Part shown: positions 1 through 5,883 of the stretch, one piece after another | Position numbering within the stretch: the first letter of the stretch is position 1 | Layout of the letters: the number at the start of each line of letters is the position of its first letter | Assembly (NCBI GenBank): GCA_947584125.1 | Contig: CANPWI010000089.1 | Span: 1 to 5,883, forward strand | DNA from: an uncultured Clostridia bacterium | GTDB lineage: Bacteria; Bacillota; Clostridia; TANB77; CAG-508 | DNA length: 5,883 bases | Direction of reading: 5' to 3' | Notes under the pieces: model-generated | The model's input: only the letters and a program-made list of their open reading frames with translations | Told to the model about the DNA's origin: nothing | Databases searched by the model: none | Made by a program: the position numbers and the translations under genes

Positions 1-1343
1 TCCACATGACTTGTAAATGGAAACATATCTACAGGTTGTATTTCTTTTATTTCATAATTTTCTTCTAATTTTTGTAAATCTCTTACTAGTGTTGCTGGAT
101 TGCAACTTATATATATAATTTTCTTTGATTTTATATTTTTTAAATTTTTAATTGTGTTTTCATCTAATCCTTTTCTTGGTGGGTCTACAAATACAACATC
201 TGGTATGATATTTTTATCATATATTAAGTTTGCTAATGATGTTTCTACATCTCCTACTATAAATTCTGCATTATTTATTTTATTTATTTTTGCATTTTCT
301 TTAGCATCTTGTATTGCTTGTTCTATTATTTCAATTCCATAAACTTTTTTTACATATTTTGATGCAAATATGCCTATTGTTCCTATTCCACAGTATAAAT
401 CAAATATTGTTTCTTTTCCTGTTAATTCAGCTAATTCTATTGCTTTTGCATATAATTTTTCTGTTTGAATTGGATTTATTTGATAAAATGACATTGGAGA
501 TATTTTAAATTTATATTCTCCTAAATTGTCTGTTATATATCCATCTCCATATAATATTTCGTTTTTATTTCCTAATATTACATTTGTATTTTTTTTGTTT
601 ATATTTTTTACTATTGTTTTTATATTAGGAAACTTTTGTATTAGAATATTTGTTAAATCTTTTTCTTGTTTAAAATTGTCTGCATTTATTACTAAAATGC
701 ACATAATTTCATTTGTTTTTATTCCCACTTTTGTTACAATATGTCTAAAAATTCCTTTTCCTGTATTTTCATTATATATGCTAATATTATTTTTTGTAAT
801 ATAATCTATTATAAATTTTGCAATTTCTTGTGAAGTTTTATTTTGTATAAAACATTCATTTATTGGAATAATTTCATGTGTTCTATTAGCAAATACTCCT
901 ATTATTGGTTTTCCTTGTTTATCTATTCCTATAGGATATTGTGCCTTATTTCTATAATGAAAAGGGTTATCCATTCCTATTGTATCTTTTACTCTAACAT
1001 TATTACTTAATGTTTTATTTATTAAATTTTTTACTATTTCTCTTTTTATTTCAAGTGTATTTTCATACTTAATATGTCTTAAATTACAGCCTCCACATCT
1101 TTTATATGTTGTGCAATCTTCTATTTGTCTTTTACTAGATGTTTCTAATATTTCTAATATTTTTCCATACGAATATGATGCTTTAACTTTTACAATTAAT
1201 ATTCTTACTTTTTCTCCTTTTATTGCTCCTGGAATAAAAATAGTATAATTTTCTATTTTTGCAATTCCTTCTCCTTCAAATCCATTATCTATTATGTCTA
1301 CAATATATTCTTTATTTTTTTTAATAGGTAATTCTTTTTCCAT
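1..1343 (-). CDS. rlmD: 23S rRNA (uracil-5-)-methyltransferase RlmD/RlmCD, 3' end cut by the window edge
   Basis: SAM-dependent enzyme of the RumA/TrmA family that methylates C5 of uracil in 23S rRNA (U1939 in E. coli; the Bacillus RlmCD homologue also modifies U747, so dual specificity is possible). I read 447 full codons from the ATG at 1343. A TRAM-like RNA-binding domain covers about residues 8-66. The [4Fe-4S] cysteines C77, C83 and C86 (C-x5-CGGC) are present, with the fourth at C164. The SAM-binding motif DLYCGIGTIG starts at D315, DPPRKG at D387, and the nucleophile is C414 in SCNPATLVRDL. The last readable residues are DMFPFTSHV. The cut codon begins GA, which fits the family's general-base Glu (E424 in E. 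coli, a similar distance from the nucleophile), so only about ten residues should be missing. AAGGA at 1352-1356 gives an 8-base spacer to the start. The gene lies 18 bases after thyX, consistent with cotranscription. Confidence 0.96.
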   Translation of the reverse strand, partial: MEKELPIKKNKEYIVDIIDNGFEGEGIAKIENYTIFIPGAIKGEKVRILIVKVKASYSYGKILEILETSSKRQIEDCTTYKRCGGCNLRHIKYENTLEIKREIVKNLINKTLSNNVRVKDTIGMDNPFHYRNKAQYPIGIDKQGKPIIGVFANRTHEIIPINECFIQNKTSQEIAKFIIDYITKNNISIYNENTGKGIFRHIVTKVGIKTNEIMCILVINADNFKQEKDLTNILIQKFPNIKTIVKNINKKNTNVILGNKNEILYGDGYITDNLGEYKFKISPMSFYQINPIQTEKLYAKAIELAELTGKETIFDLYCGIGTIGIFASKYVKKVYGIEIIEQAIQDAKENAKINKINNAEFIVGDVETSLANLIYDKNIIPDVVFVDPPRKGLDENTIKNLKNIKSKKIIYISCNPATLVRDLQKLEENYEIKEIQPVDMFPFTSHV

Positions 1344-1361
1344 TTTTTACATCCTTTACTT

Positions 1362-2510
1362 TTATACCATTCTATCAAATGCTTTTTTTGGTCCCCATAT
1401 ACATGGTGCTGTACATTTGAAATCTGGAAATGTACATCTTGCACCTTTTGAATATGTTAATAAATAATTATATACTCTTTCATTTTTTCCTTTTGTATTT
1501 TCTAAATATCTGTCTAATATCTGTTTTGTATTTATTGCTATTTCTAATTGTGCACATCCACATAAACGCTCTTTGCATTTTAATATAAAGTTTTCTACTG
1601 TTCCTCTTTCATTTACTTTTACTATCATACCTTGTGGGTATTTTTTTGCTAAAGATTTTATATCTTTTATCCATTCTTTTTCTAGATTAGTATTTCTAAT
1701 TATAAATGGAACAAAAAAAGTTGCTTCTTCTGGTTTTGGAATTGTTATTTCATAGCTTAATGTTCTGTGTCTTTGGGCTTGTGCAACCTCTGCAAATGTT
1801 GCCATATAATTGCAACAATAATTTTCTCCCCATTCTTCTTTTCTTTCAAATTCTGCAAATAAAGATAATTTTCTTCCTTTACCATCATCTAATAATTCTT
1901 GTTCATATTCTTTTAACATTTCTCTAAATTCTGTAAGATATGGTTTTAATTGTTTTGAGAATTCGTTTTCATCTTCATTATTTATGTAATTTTTAAACCA
2001 ATGTAAAATATAATTTAGTTGTCTAAAATCAATAGTATGTCCCATTGATGTTGCAGGTGTAAATACACTGATTAAATATCTAGCATTTTCCATTGCTAAC
2101 TTTTCTATTTGTTTTTCTTTCATATCTGGATATTGTTTTTCAATTTGTTCTTTATAAATATTTATCCATTTTTCATATAATTCACTTTCTTCTTTAGACG
2201 CTTGCATTTTTGTATATCTTGCTGATTTTTCAGATGTATTATATGCTTTTTCATTATTTAAAATCATTGCTATAATTTTTGGAATTCCTTCTAATGATAA
2301 GTTATAACTTGGATGACCAAATACACTATGATGTCCAGACTTTTCAGTTCTGTCTGCTCTTTTTATACTTTTTTCATCTTCTTCAGAAAATAATGTTTCT
2401 ATAGTGTCTGGCATATAACAAATTCCTGCTTCTTTTCCTGAAAATTTTCTTGCTTCCTCTACTGGTAATTTATAACCTATTTTTGTTGATGCTAAAATTT
2501 CATATTTCAT
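1362..2510 (-). CDS. thyX: Long, divergent ThyX-family protein (putative flavin-dependent thymidylate synthase, two ThyX-like halves)
   Basis: ThyX makes dTMP from dUMP using methylenetetrahydrofolate and reduced FAD. At 382 residues this protein is much longer than the usual 210-260. The N-terminal half has HHSVFGH at 60-66 (family H-x-S-x-x-E-H), then an LEGIPK segment and SARY at 96-99, which match the end of the signature RHRxxSxxExSxRY. The RHR position itself reads NEK. ENARYLIS (141-148) and DFRQL (161-165) resemble the family's later helices. A second half then starts over: RHRTLS at 247-252, TVENF at 304-308 and AQLEI at 320-324 (family AQ-x-EIR, with the final Arg replaced by Ala). 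Canonical residues are therefore divided between the halves. The C-terminus is rich in cysteine (C312, C317, C319, C359, C366, C370). The gene sits between tspO (21 bases upstream) and rlmD (18 bases downstream). Family membership is fairly firm from the motifs. Catalytic activity is inferred, and a related non-synthase role cannot be excluded. Confidence 0.82.
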   Translation of the reverse strand: MKYEILASTKIGYKLPVEEARKFSGKEAGICYMPDTIETLFSEEDEKSIKRADRTEKSGHHSVFGHPSYNLSLEGIPKIIAMILNNEKAYNTSEKSARYTKMQASKEESELYEKWINIYKEQIEKQYPDMKEKQIEKLAMENARYLISVFTPATSMGHTIDFRQLNYILHWFKNYINNEDENEFSKQLKPYLTEFREMLKEYEQELLDDGKGRKLSLFAEFERKEEWGENYCCNYMATFAEVAQAQRHRTLSYEITIPKPEEATFFVPFIIRNTNLEKEWIKDIKSLAKKYPQGMIVKVNERGTVENFILKCKERLCGCAQLEIAINTKQILDRYLENTKGKNERVYNYLLTYSKGARCTFPDFKCTAPCIWGPKKAFDRMV

Positions 2511-2522
2511 TTATTTTCCCCC
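2511..2522 (-). promoter_or_regulatory. G-run ribosome binding site of thyX
   Basis: GGGGG at 2518-2522 lies 7 bases upstream of the thyX ATG. It can pair with the CCUCC of 16S rRNA through one G-U wobble, but it differs from the AGGAGG in front of the PBP gene and the GGGAGGT in front of tspO. It supports the start at 2510. Confidence 0.55.
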
Positions 2523-2531
2523 TATTACTAA

Positions 2532-2990
2532 TTATTTATTTAAAAAATATGTTCCTAAGTTTAAATATGCAGCAAAAATTATCCATATTAAATAAGGTAT
2601 TTGCAATAATCCTGATATTTTATTTTTGCTATAAAATTTTTTTATCATCGATATTACTAATAATATAAGCAATATTATCCAAAAGAATGAAAATAATCTC
2701 CATTTGAATGTAAAGAAAAATATAGACCATAATGCATTTACTATTAATTGTGTATAATATATTTTTCCTGTACTACTATCAAATAAATTTTTACTCTTTA
2801 GTATTCCAACTGATATTCCCATTAGTATATATAAAATGGTCCATACTATAGGAAATAAAATACTTGGTGGTGCTAAGAATGGTTTTTGTAAATTTGAATA
2901 ATCAATATTTTTTGAAATAATAAGCCCAACTATCCCACCTATAAAAACAGGAATTAATATGGATTTTATATAAACAAGTACTTTTTTCAA
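2532..2990 (-). CDS. tspO: TspO/MBR family membrane protein
   Basis: Small integral membrane protein of the tryptophan-rich sensory protein / peripheral benzodiazepine receptor family. Members bind porphyrins and other hydrophobic ligands, and a role in tetrapyrrole handling or stress signalling is established for some of them. The 152 residues match the usual length of about 150-160. Five hydrophobic segments can be seen, near residues 8-25, 44-64, 79-96, 99-117 and 126-148. Family signatures are KPFLAPP (36-42) with FPIVWTILY (46-54), QLIVNALWS (81-89) and QIPYLIW (130-136) followed by AYLN (141-144). W50 and W136 lie where Bacillus cereus TspO has the two tryptophans linked to porphyrin breakdown (from memory). 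The start is TTG at 2990: a strong GGGAGGT lies just upstream, and the next Met is residue 57, inside the second membrane helix. The gene leads a tight set with thyX and rlmD. Its ligand here is unknown. Confidence 0.93.
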   Translation of the reverse strand: MKKVLVYIKSILIPVFIGGIVGLIISKNIDYSNLQKPFLAPPSILFPIVWTILYILMGISVGILKSKNLFDSSTGKIYYTQLIVNALWSIFFFTFKWRLFSFFWIILLILLVISMIKKFYSKNKISGLLQIPYLIWIIFAAYLNLGTYFLNK

Positions 2991-3003
2991 AATATACCTC
3001 CCT
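2988..3003 (-). promoter_or_regulatory. Strong Shine-Dalgarno with TTG start codon of tspO
   Basis: On the minus strand AGGGAGGT (2996-3003) is followed after 6 bases by TTG (2988-2990). The strong complementarity to 16S rRNA and the good spacing decide the start. No ATG or GTG lies near enough to give a complete first membrane helix. Confidence 0.75.
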
Positions 3004-3024
3004 TTTATATAAATTTATATCCAT

Positions 3025-3053
3025 ATTATATTCCCATTTTTCATAAATATTAA
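3025..3053 (-). promoter_or_regulatory. Candidate sigma-A promoter for tspO-thyX-rlmD
   Basis: On the minus strand TATAAT (3025-3030, a perfect -10) lies 17 bases from TTAATA (3048-3053, 4 of 6 matches to TTGACA). Transcription would begin near 3018, giving a leader of about 28 bases to the tspO start. In such AT-rich DNA a TATAAT can arise by chance, and read-through from the PBP gene is an alternative because no strong terminator lies between them. Confidence 0.35.
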
Positions 3054-5084
3054 TTATTCAAAAAATGTTTTTACTTTTGATAATAAATAATGACTACCAC
3101 CTCTATCTTTAACATCTTCAACCATACTTACAACTAAAAGCTGTTTGTCACTTTCTTCGTCTGCAATAAATGCATTAAACCAACCTAATTCTGTTCCTTC
3201 TGTATCATCTTTTGAATTTTTAATTTCTGCTGTTCCAGTTTTTCCTGCAAGTTTTACTCCATCAATTTTTGCTCCTTTAGCAGTTCCTACTTCAACAGCT
3301 TCAACTAAATCTTCTTTTATTTCTTCACTTGCTTCTTTAGAAAATGCTTCTTTTACAAAGTACTGAACATTATCTGTATTTTCTTTATATTCTAAATATG
3401 GTTTTATCATATTACCTTCATTTACAAAGCTAGAATATATTGATGCCATAAGTACAGGGTTTACTAATACCTTTGCTTGACCATATCCTGTATCTGCAAG
3501 TTGTATTTCACTAGCTATTTTTCCGTTTTCTGCAAAGCTTGATTTTTCTAAACCTATTTCAAATGGAACATCTTGATTAAATCCTATTTTGTTTAATTCT
3601 TTTTCTATTGTATCTGTTCCTATTTTTAAAGCAGCTCTTGCAAAATATATATTATCAGAATATACTAACGCATTTCTTAGGTTTACAGTATCACCATAAT
3701 TAGTCATTGTTGTTACTTTGTAATCTCCCCAACTACTATCTTTTTGCCAGCTTAATCCAACATATCCAAAGTTTTCGTCTTTATCAAATTTATTATTAGT
3801 TAATCCTATACCTGCAATTACAGGTTTAAATGTTGAACCTGGTGCATAGCAAGCTTTAAATCTATTGTATAATGGGTTATTTTCATCTTCATTTAATTGT
3901 TTCCATTTTTCATTTGACATTCCTTTTATAAAGTCATTTGAATCAAATGTAGGAGTACTAACTAATGCTAATATTTCTCCTGTTTTTGGATTCATAATTA
4001 CAGTTGCACTTTTATCTTCTTTAAACTGCTCATAAGCTTTTTGTTGTAAATTTACATCTATTGTTAATTTTATGTCTTCTCCGTTTTTTACCTCTTGTTT
4101 TATAATTGTTTCTTTTTTGTTACCTTCTGAATCTGTAATATATATTTCTGTTCCATTAGTTCCTTTTAATTTATCTTCATATATTTTTTCTAATCCAGAT
4201 TTTCCAATTAAGCTATTTTGTGTATATCCTTTTCCTTGATTATTTTCTAATTCTTCAGATGTAATACTTTGTATATATCCAACTAAATGTGATGTTGCTT
4301 CTTTATATGGATATTCTCTTTTAAATGTTCTGGTAATTTTTATACCTGGTATTTCTAATAATGAATTTTCTAAACTAACATCATTATCTTCAATGGTTTT
4401 TAATGGTACAAAAGTATCATCTTTTACATAAGATGCACTTAATTGCTTTGTTATAGTATCTGTATCTATTTGTAGTAAATCTGCAACTTTTTTTATATCT
4501 TCTTCTTTGTTTTCGCTCATCTTTCCTGGTACTAATCCTACAGATTGTGCACTACCTTTTCCTGCAAGTACTACATCATTTCTATCTAGAATTTTTCCTC
4601 TTTCCGCTTCTACATTTGATATTCTAACTTTATCAGTTGAATTTAAATTAGGAAAAATTAAATTAGATGTCCATTCAATTTTAAATTCTTTATTTTCTTT
4701 TTTTACTGGCATAGTATTTTTAAAATTTACAGTACCTCCTGCTGTATCCAAATTTGTATTATATACTACTTGAACTACATTATTATCTTTTTCTTCTTTT
4801 TGAATAAATTCTACATTAATATTTGTAGCATCTATTCCTTCATAAATATTTTTATTTCTAGTAATAAAATCTTCTTCTGAAATTGCCTTTTTAGAATTTT
4901 CTGTTAACAAGTTATACATTTTGCTATACTCTTGATTAGATAATAAACTAAAATATTCTTTTAATAATTCTTGTGGTTTATTTTCTTCATTCTTTTTTTG
5001 CATAAAAATAAAGACAGTAATACATATTATTATCACGATTAATACTGTTACTATTATTCCAATTATTTTCTTTTTGTTTTTCAT
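3054..5084 (-). CDS. Class B penicillin-binding protein, PBP2a (MecA)/PbpC type transpeptidase
   Basis: Membrane-anchored D,D-transpeptidase that cross-links peptidoglycan outside the membrane. A lysine-rich start and one hydrophobic segment (about residues 7-28) form an uncleaved anchor. An NTF2-like MecA_N domain follows (about 35-145), then the PBP dimerisation region beginning at ERGKILDRN (161-169), then the transpeptidase domain (about 355-676). All three active-site motifs are intact: S417-T-F-K420, S476-D-N478 and K615-T-G617. The stretch SDNIYFARAAL and the KTGTAE..GWF context closely recall Staphylococcus aureus PBP2a and Bacillus subtilis PbpC. The length of 676 fits their roughly 668. 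In this family low beta-lactam affinity is well known, but affinity here cannot be read from the sequence. AGGAGG (5091-5096) lies 6 bases before the ATG. A good promoter sits in the gap upstream, so the gene probably starts its own transcript after the permease gene's terminator. Confidence 0.96.
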   Translation of the reverse strand: MKNKKKIIGIIVTVLIVIIICITVFIFMQKKNEENKPQELLKEYFSLLSNQEYSKMYNLLTENSKKAISEEDFITRNKNIYEGIDATNINVEFIQKEEKDNNVVQVVYNTNLDTAGGTVNFKNTMPVKKENKEFKIEWTSNLIFPNLNSTDKVRISNVEAERGKILDRNDVVLAGKGSAQSVGLVPGKMSENKEEDIKKVADLLQIDTDTITKQLSASYVKDDTFVPLKTIEDNDVSLENSLLEIPGIKITRTFKREYPYKEATSHLVGYIQSITSEELENNQGKGYTQNSLIGKSGLEKIYEDKLKGTNGTEIYITDSEGNKKETIIKQEVKNGEDIKLTIDVNLQQKAYEQFKEDKSATVIMNPKTGEILALVSTPTFDSNDFIKGMSNEKWKQLNEDENNPLYNRFKACYAPGSTFKPVIAGIGLTNNKFDKDENFGYVGLSWQKDSSWGDYKVTTMTNYGDTVNLRNALVYSDNIYFARAALKIGTDTIEKELNKIGFNQDVPFEIGLEKSSFAENGKIASEIQLADTGYGQAKVLVNPVLMASIYSSFVNEGNMIKPYLEYKENTDNVQYFVKEAFSKEASEEIKEDLVEAVEVGTAKGAKIDGVKLAGKTGTAEIKNSKDDTEGTELGWFNAFIADEESDKQLLVVSMVEDVKDRGGSHYLLSKVKTFFE

Positions 5085-5134
5085 CTTTATCCTCCTAATT
5101 TTATTATAAAAAATTTCCTAATTAATTTAAAAGC

Positions 5135-5163
5135 ATTTTATCATAAAAATAAAAGATTATCAA
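5135..5163 (-). promoter_or_regulatory. Sigma-A-type promoter with extended -10 for the PBP gene
   Basis: On the minus strand TTGATA (5158-5163, 5 of 6 matches) is separated by exactly 17 bases from TAAAAT (5135-5140, 5 of 6). TGA immediately precedes the -10, giving the TGn extension. Transcription would begin near 5128, leaving a leader of about 44 bases with AGGAGG just before the ATG at 5084. A second TATAAT at 5103-5108 lies too close to the ribosome binding site to be the better choice. The -35 overlaps the terminator hairpin of the upstream gene. Confidence 0.6.
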
Positions 5164-5190
5164 TTTTTTTAATGATAATCTTTTATTTTT
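5145..5190 (-). terminator. Rho-independent-type terminator after the permease gene
   Basis: The 17 bases at 5145-5161 and 5174-5190 are perfect inverted copies. One more A-T pair closes inward, leaving a 10-base loop made mostly of T (A on the minus strand). Both outer ends are A/T tracts, so the RNA from either strand ends its stem in U. It begins 10 bases past the TAA of the permease gene, as expected for its terminator. The stem is nearly all A-T with only three G-C pairs, so efficiency is uncertain. No plus-strand gene is present for it to serve. Confidence 0.72.
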
Positions 5191-5199
5191 TTTACCCAA

Positions 5200-5883
5200 T
5201 TATTCTTCACTTTTTATAATGTTTTTTCCTTCTAAATATGTTGCTAAGAAATATGAGCCATATATTACACCAATAATTACTACTGCCCATATAATTGAAG
5301 GTAATAACTCATCTGCTTTTGCTAAACCTGACATTATTGTTATTGCGAATTTTATTCCAAAAATAGAATGTATAATCGCTAAAACAAGTGGCATACCAAA
5401 GAAAATGCCTATTTGTCTAAATAATGCTTTATTAATCATTTTTTCATCACAACCAATTTTTCTTAGAATAGTGTATCTTTGTTTATTATCGCTTGCTTCT
5501 GTTAATTGTTTTAGTGCTAAGATAGCACTACTTGCTATTAAGAATATAACTCCTAAATAAATAGCTATAAATGTTACTATTGTTGCTATTCCAACACTTG
5601 CTTCTCTTAAACTAATTTTTGTAAATCCATCTAATTCTATTCCATTATCATTTAGTGATGCTATAAGATTTGAAGATTCACCATTTCCTGCAAATATTTT
5701 TTCTATTTCTTCTTTTTCTTCATCAGTTGCCCTATTATAATTTGCTGATAATAAATACATTTCTTTCATTTCTTCTGTTAAAGGACAACTATCTGGAACT
5801 AAAATAATTCCTGTATTTGTATGGCTTGTTGACATTGTGATAAATCCTTCTTGACATTCATTATATTTTGATTTGTATTCTTT
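5200..5883 (-). CDS. BceB/FtsX-like ABC transporter permease, C-terminal part (5' end outside window)
   Basis: Membrane subunit of an ABC transporter, probably of the BceAB type that senses and counters cell-wall-active peptides such as bacitracin. The frame stays open from the TAA at 5200 to the window edge, giving 227 residues. An ATG at 5835 is not the start: coding continues upstream of it (KEYKSKYNECQEGFIT) and no Shine-Dalgarno precedes it. The first 90 or so visible residues are hydrophilic and would be the end of an extracellular domain. Three membrane segments follow, near visible residues 99-123, 157-177 and 197-217, as in the last three helices of FtsX-fold permeases. The stretch YTILRKIGCDEKMINKALFRQI, split here as YTILRKIGCDE and MINKALFRQI, and the following PLVLAIIHSIFGI strongly recall BceB family members (from memory). 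Its ATPase partner should lie beyond the right edge, as may a BceRS-type two-component system. The substrate is not deducible. Confidence 0.87.
   Translation of the reverse strand, partial: KEYKSKYNECQEGFITMSTSHTNTGIILVPDSCPLTEEMKEMYLLSANYNRATDEEKEEIEKIFAGNGESSNLIASLNDNGIELDGFTKISLREASVGIATIVTFIAIYLGVIFLIASSAILALKQLTEASDNKQRYTILRKIGCDEKMINKALFRQIGIFFGMPLVLAIIHSIFGIKFAITIMSGLAKADELLPSIIWAVVIIGVIYGSYFLATYLEGKNIIKSEE

Noticed and set aside
100..804. Plus-strand open frames rich in Phe, Leu and Ile within the first 800 bases
   Set aside because: They are antisense to rlmD, which has intact motifs across the same bases. Their composition is what AT-rich coding DNA gives when read backwards, and no binding site precedes them.
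1141..1166. Short direct repeat of a TTTCTAATA-like unit
   Set aside because: It lies inside rlmD, encodes ordinary residues (around ILEILETSS) and reflects low-complexity codon use, not a repeat element.
1573..2668. Plus-strand open frames of 60-73 codons over thyX and tspO
   Set aside because: They are opposite strong minus-strand genes, overlap each other, and show no recognisable motif.
3007..3020. Perfect 14-base palindrome made only of A and T between the PBP gene and tspO
   Set aside because: Such palindromes are expected by chance in DNA this AT-rich. It is too short and weak for a terminator, and nothing ties it to an operator.
3145..4773. Plus-strand open frames inside the PBP gene
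   Set aside because: Antisense shadows. The minus-strand frame carries all catalytic motifs in the right order.
5219..5560. Plus-strand open frame of 113 codons opposite the permease
   Set aside because: The minus-strand frame has convincing membrane helices and BceB-like sequence, and the plus frame shows no family feature.
5200..5835. A complete 211-residue gene starting at the ATG at 5835
   Set aside because: The frame is open to the window edge with plausible coding sequence, there is no ribosome binding site before this ATG, and the family is much longer.
1..5883. CRISPR array, tRNA/rRNA gene, insertion sequence or riboswitch
   Set aside because: No regular spaced repeats, cloverleaf, transposase or long structured leader was seen. 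Complete gaps between genes are 115 bases or shorter.

Overview
The window comes from an AT-rich bacterial chromosome, by eye only about a quarter G+C, with A/T strongly favoured at third codon positions. All four visible stop codons are TAA and tryptophan is written TGG, so nothing suggests a recoded UGA. AGGAGG-type ribosome binding sites, a TTG start, a MecA-type class B penicillin-binding protein and a BceB-type permease point to the Bacillota, most likely a low-GC clostridial lineage. Genus cannot be fixed from this sequence.

All five genes lie on the minus strand, so they read from right to left. At the right edge (5200-5883) is the C-terminal third or so of a BceB/FtsX-like ABC transporter permease. 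It is followed by a long perfect AT-rich hairpin (5145-5190) that looks like a terminator. The inner part of that hairpin also carries the -35 box of a good sigma-A-type promoter (5135-5163) for the next gene, a 676-residue PBP2a/PbpC-type transpeptidase (3054-5084).

After a 63-base gap with a weaker promoter candidate comes a closely packed set. tspO (2532-2990) has a TTG start and a strong Shine-Dalgarno sequence. An unusual long ThyX-family protein (1362-2510) follows after 21 bases. rlmD (1-1343) follows after another 18 bases and is cut by the left edge at its predicted catalytic glutamate. No strong terminator separates these three, so they probably form one operon.

Functionally the window splits into an envelope part (a peptide-antibiotic-type permease and a low-affinity transpeptidase) and a tspO-thyX-rlmD part. 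In the second part, two neighbouring genes encode enzyme families that add a methyl group to C5 of uracil, one for dTMP and one for 23S rRNA. The most unusual item is the ThyX-family protein. It reads as two ThyX-like halves in tandem, each of which has lost a different part of the canonical active site, plus a cysteine-rich C-terminus. I see no CRISPR array, mobile element, tRNA, rRNA or clear new multi-gene system. No stretch longer than 300 bases lacks a gene.
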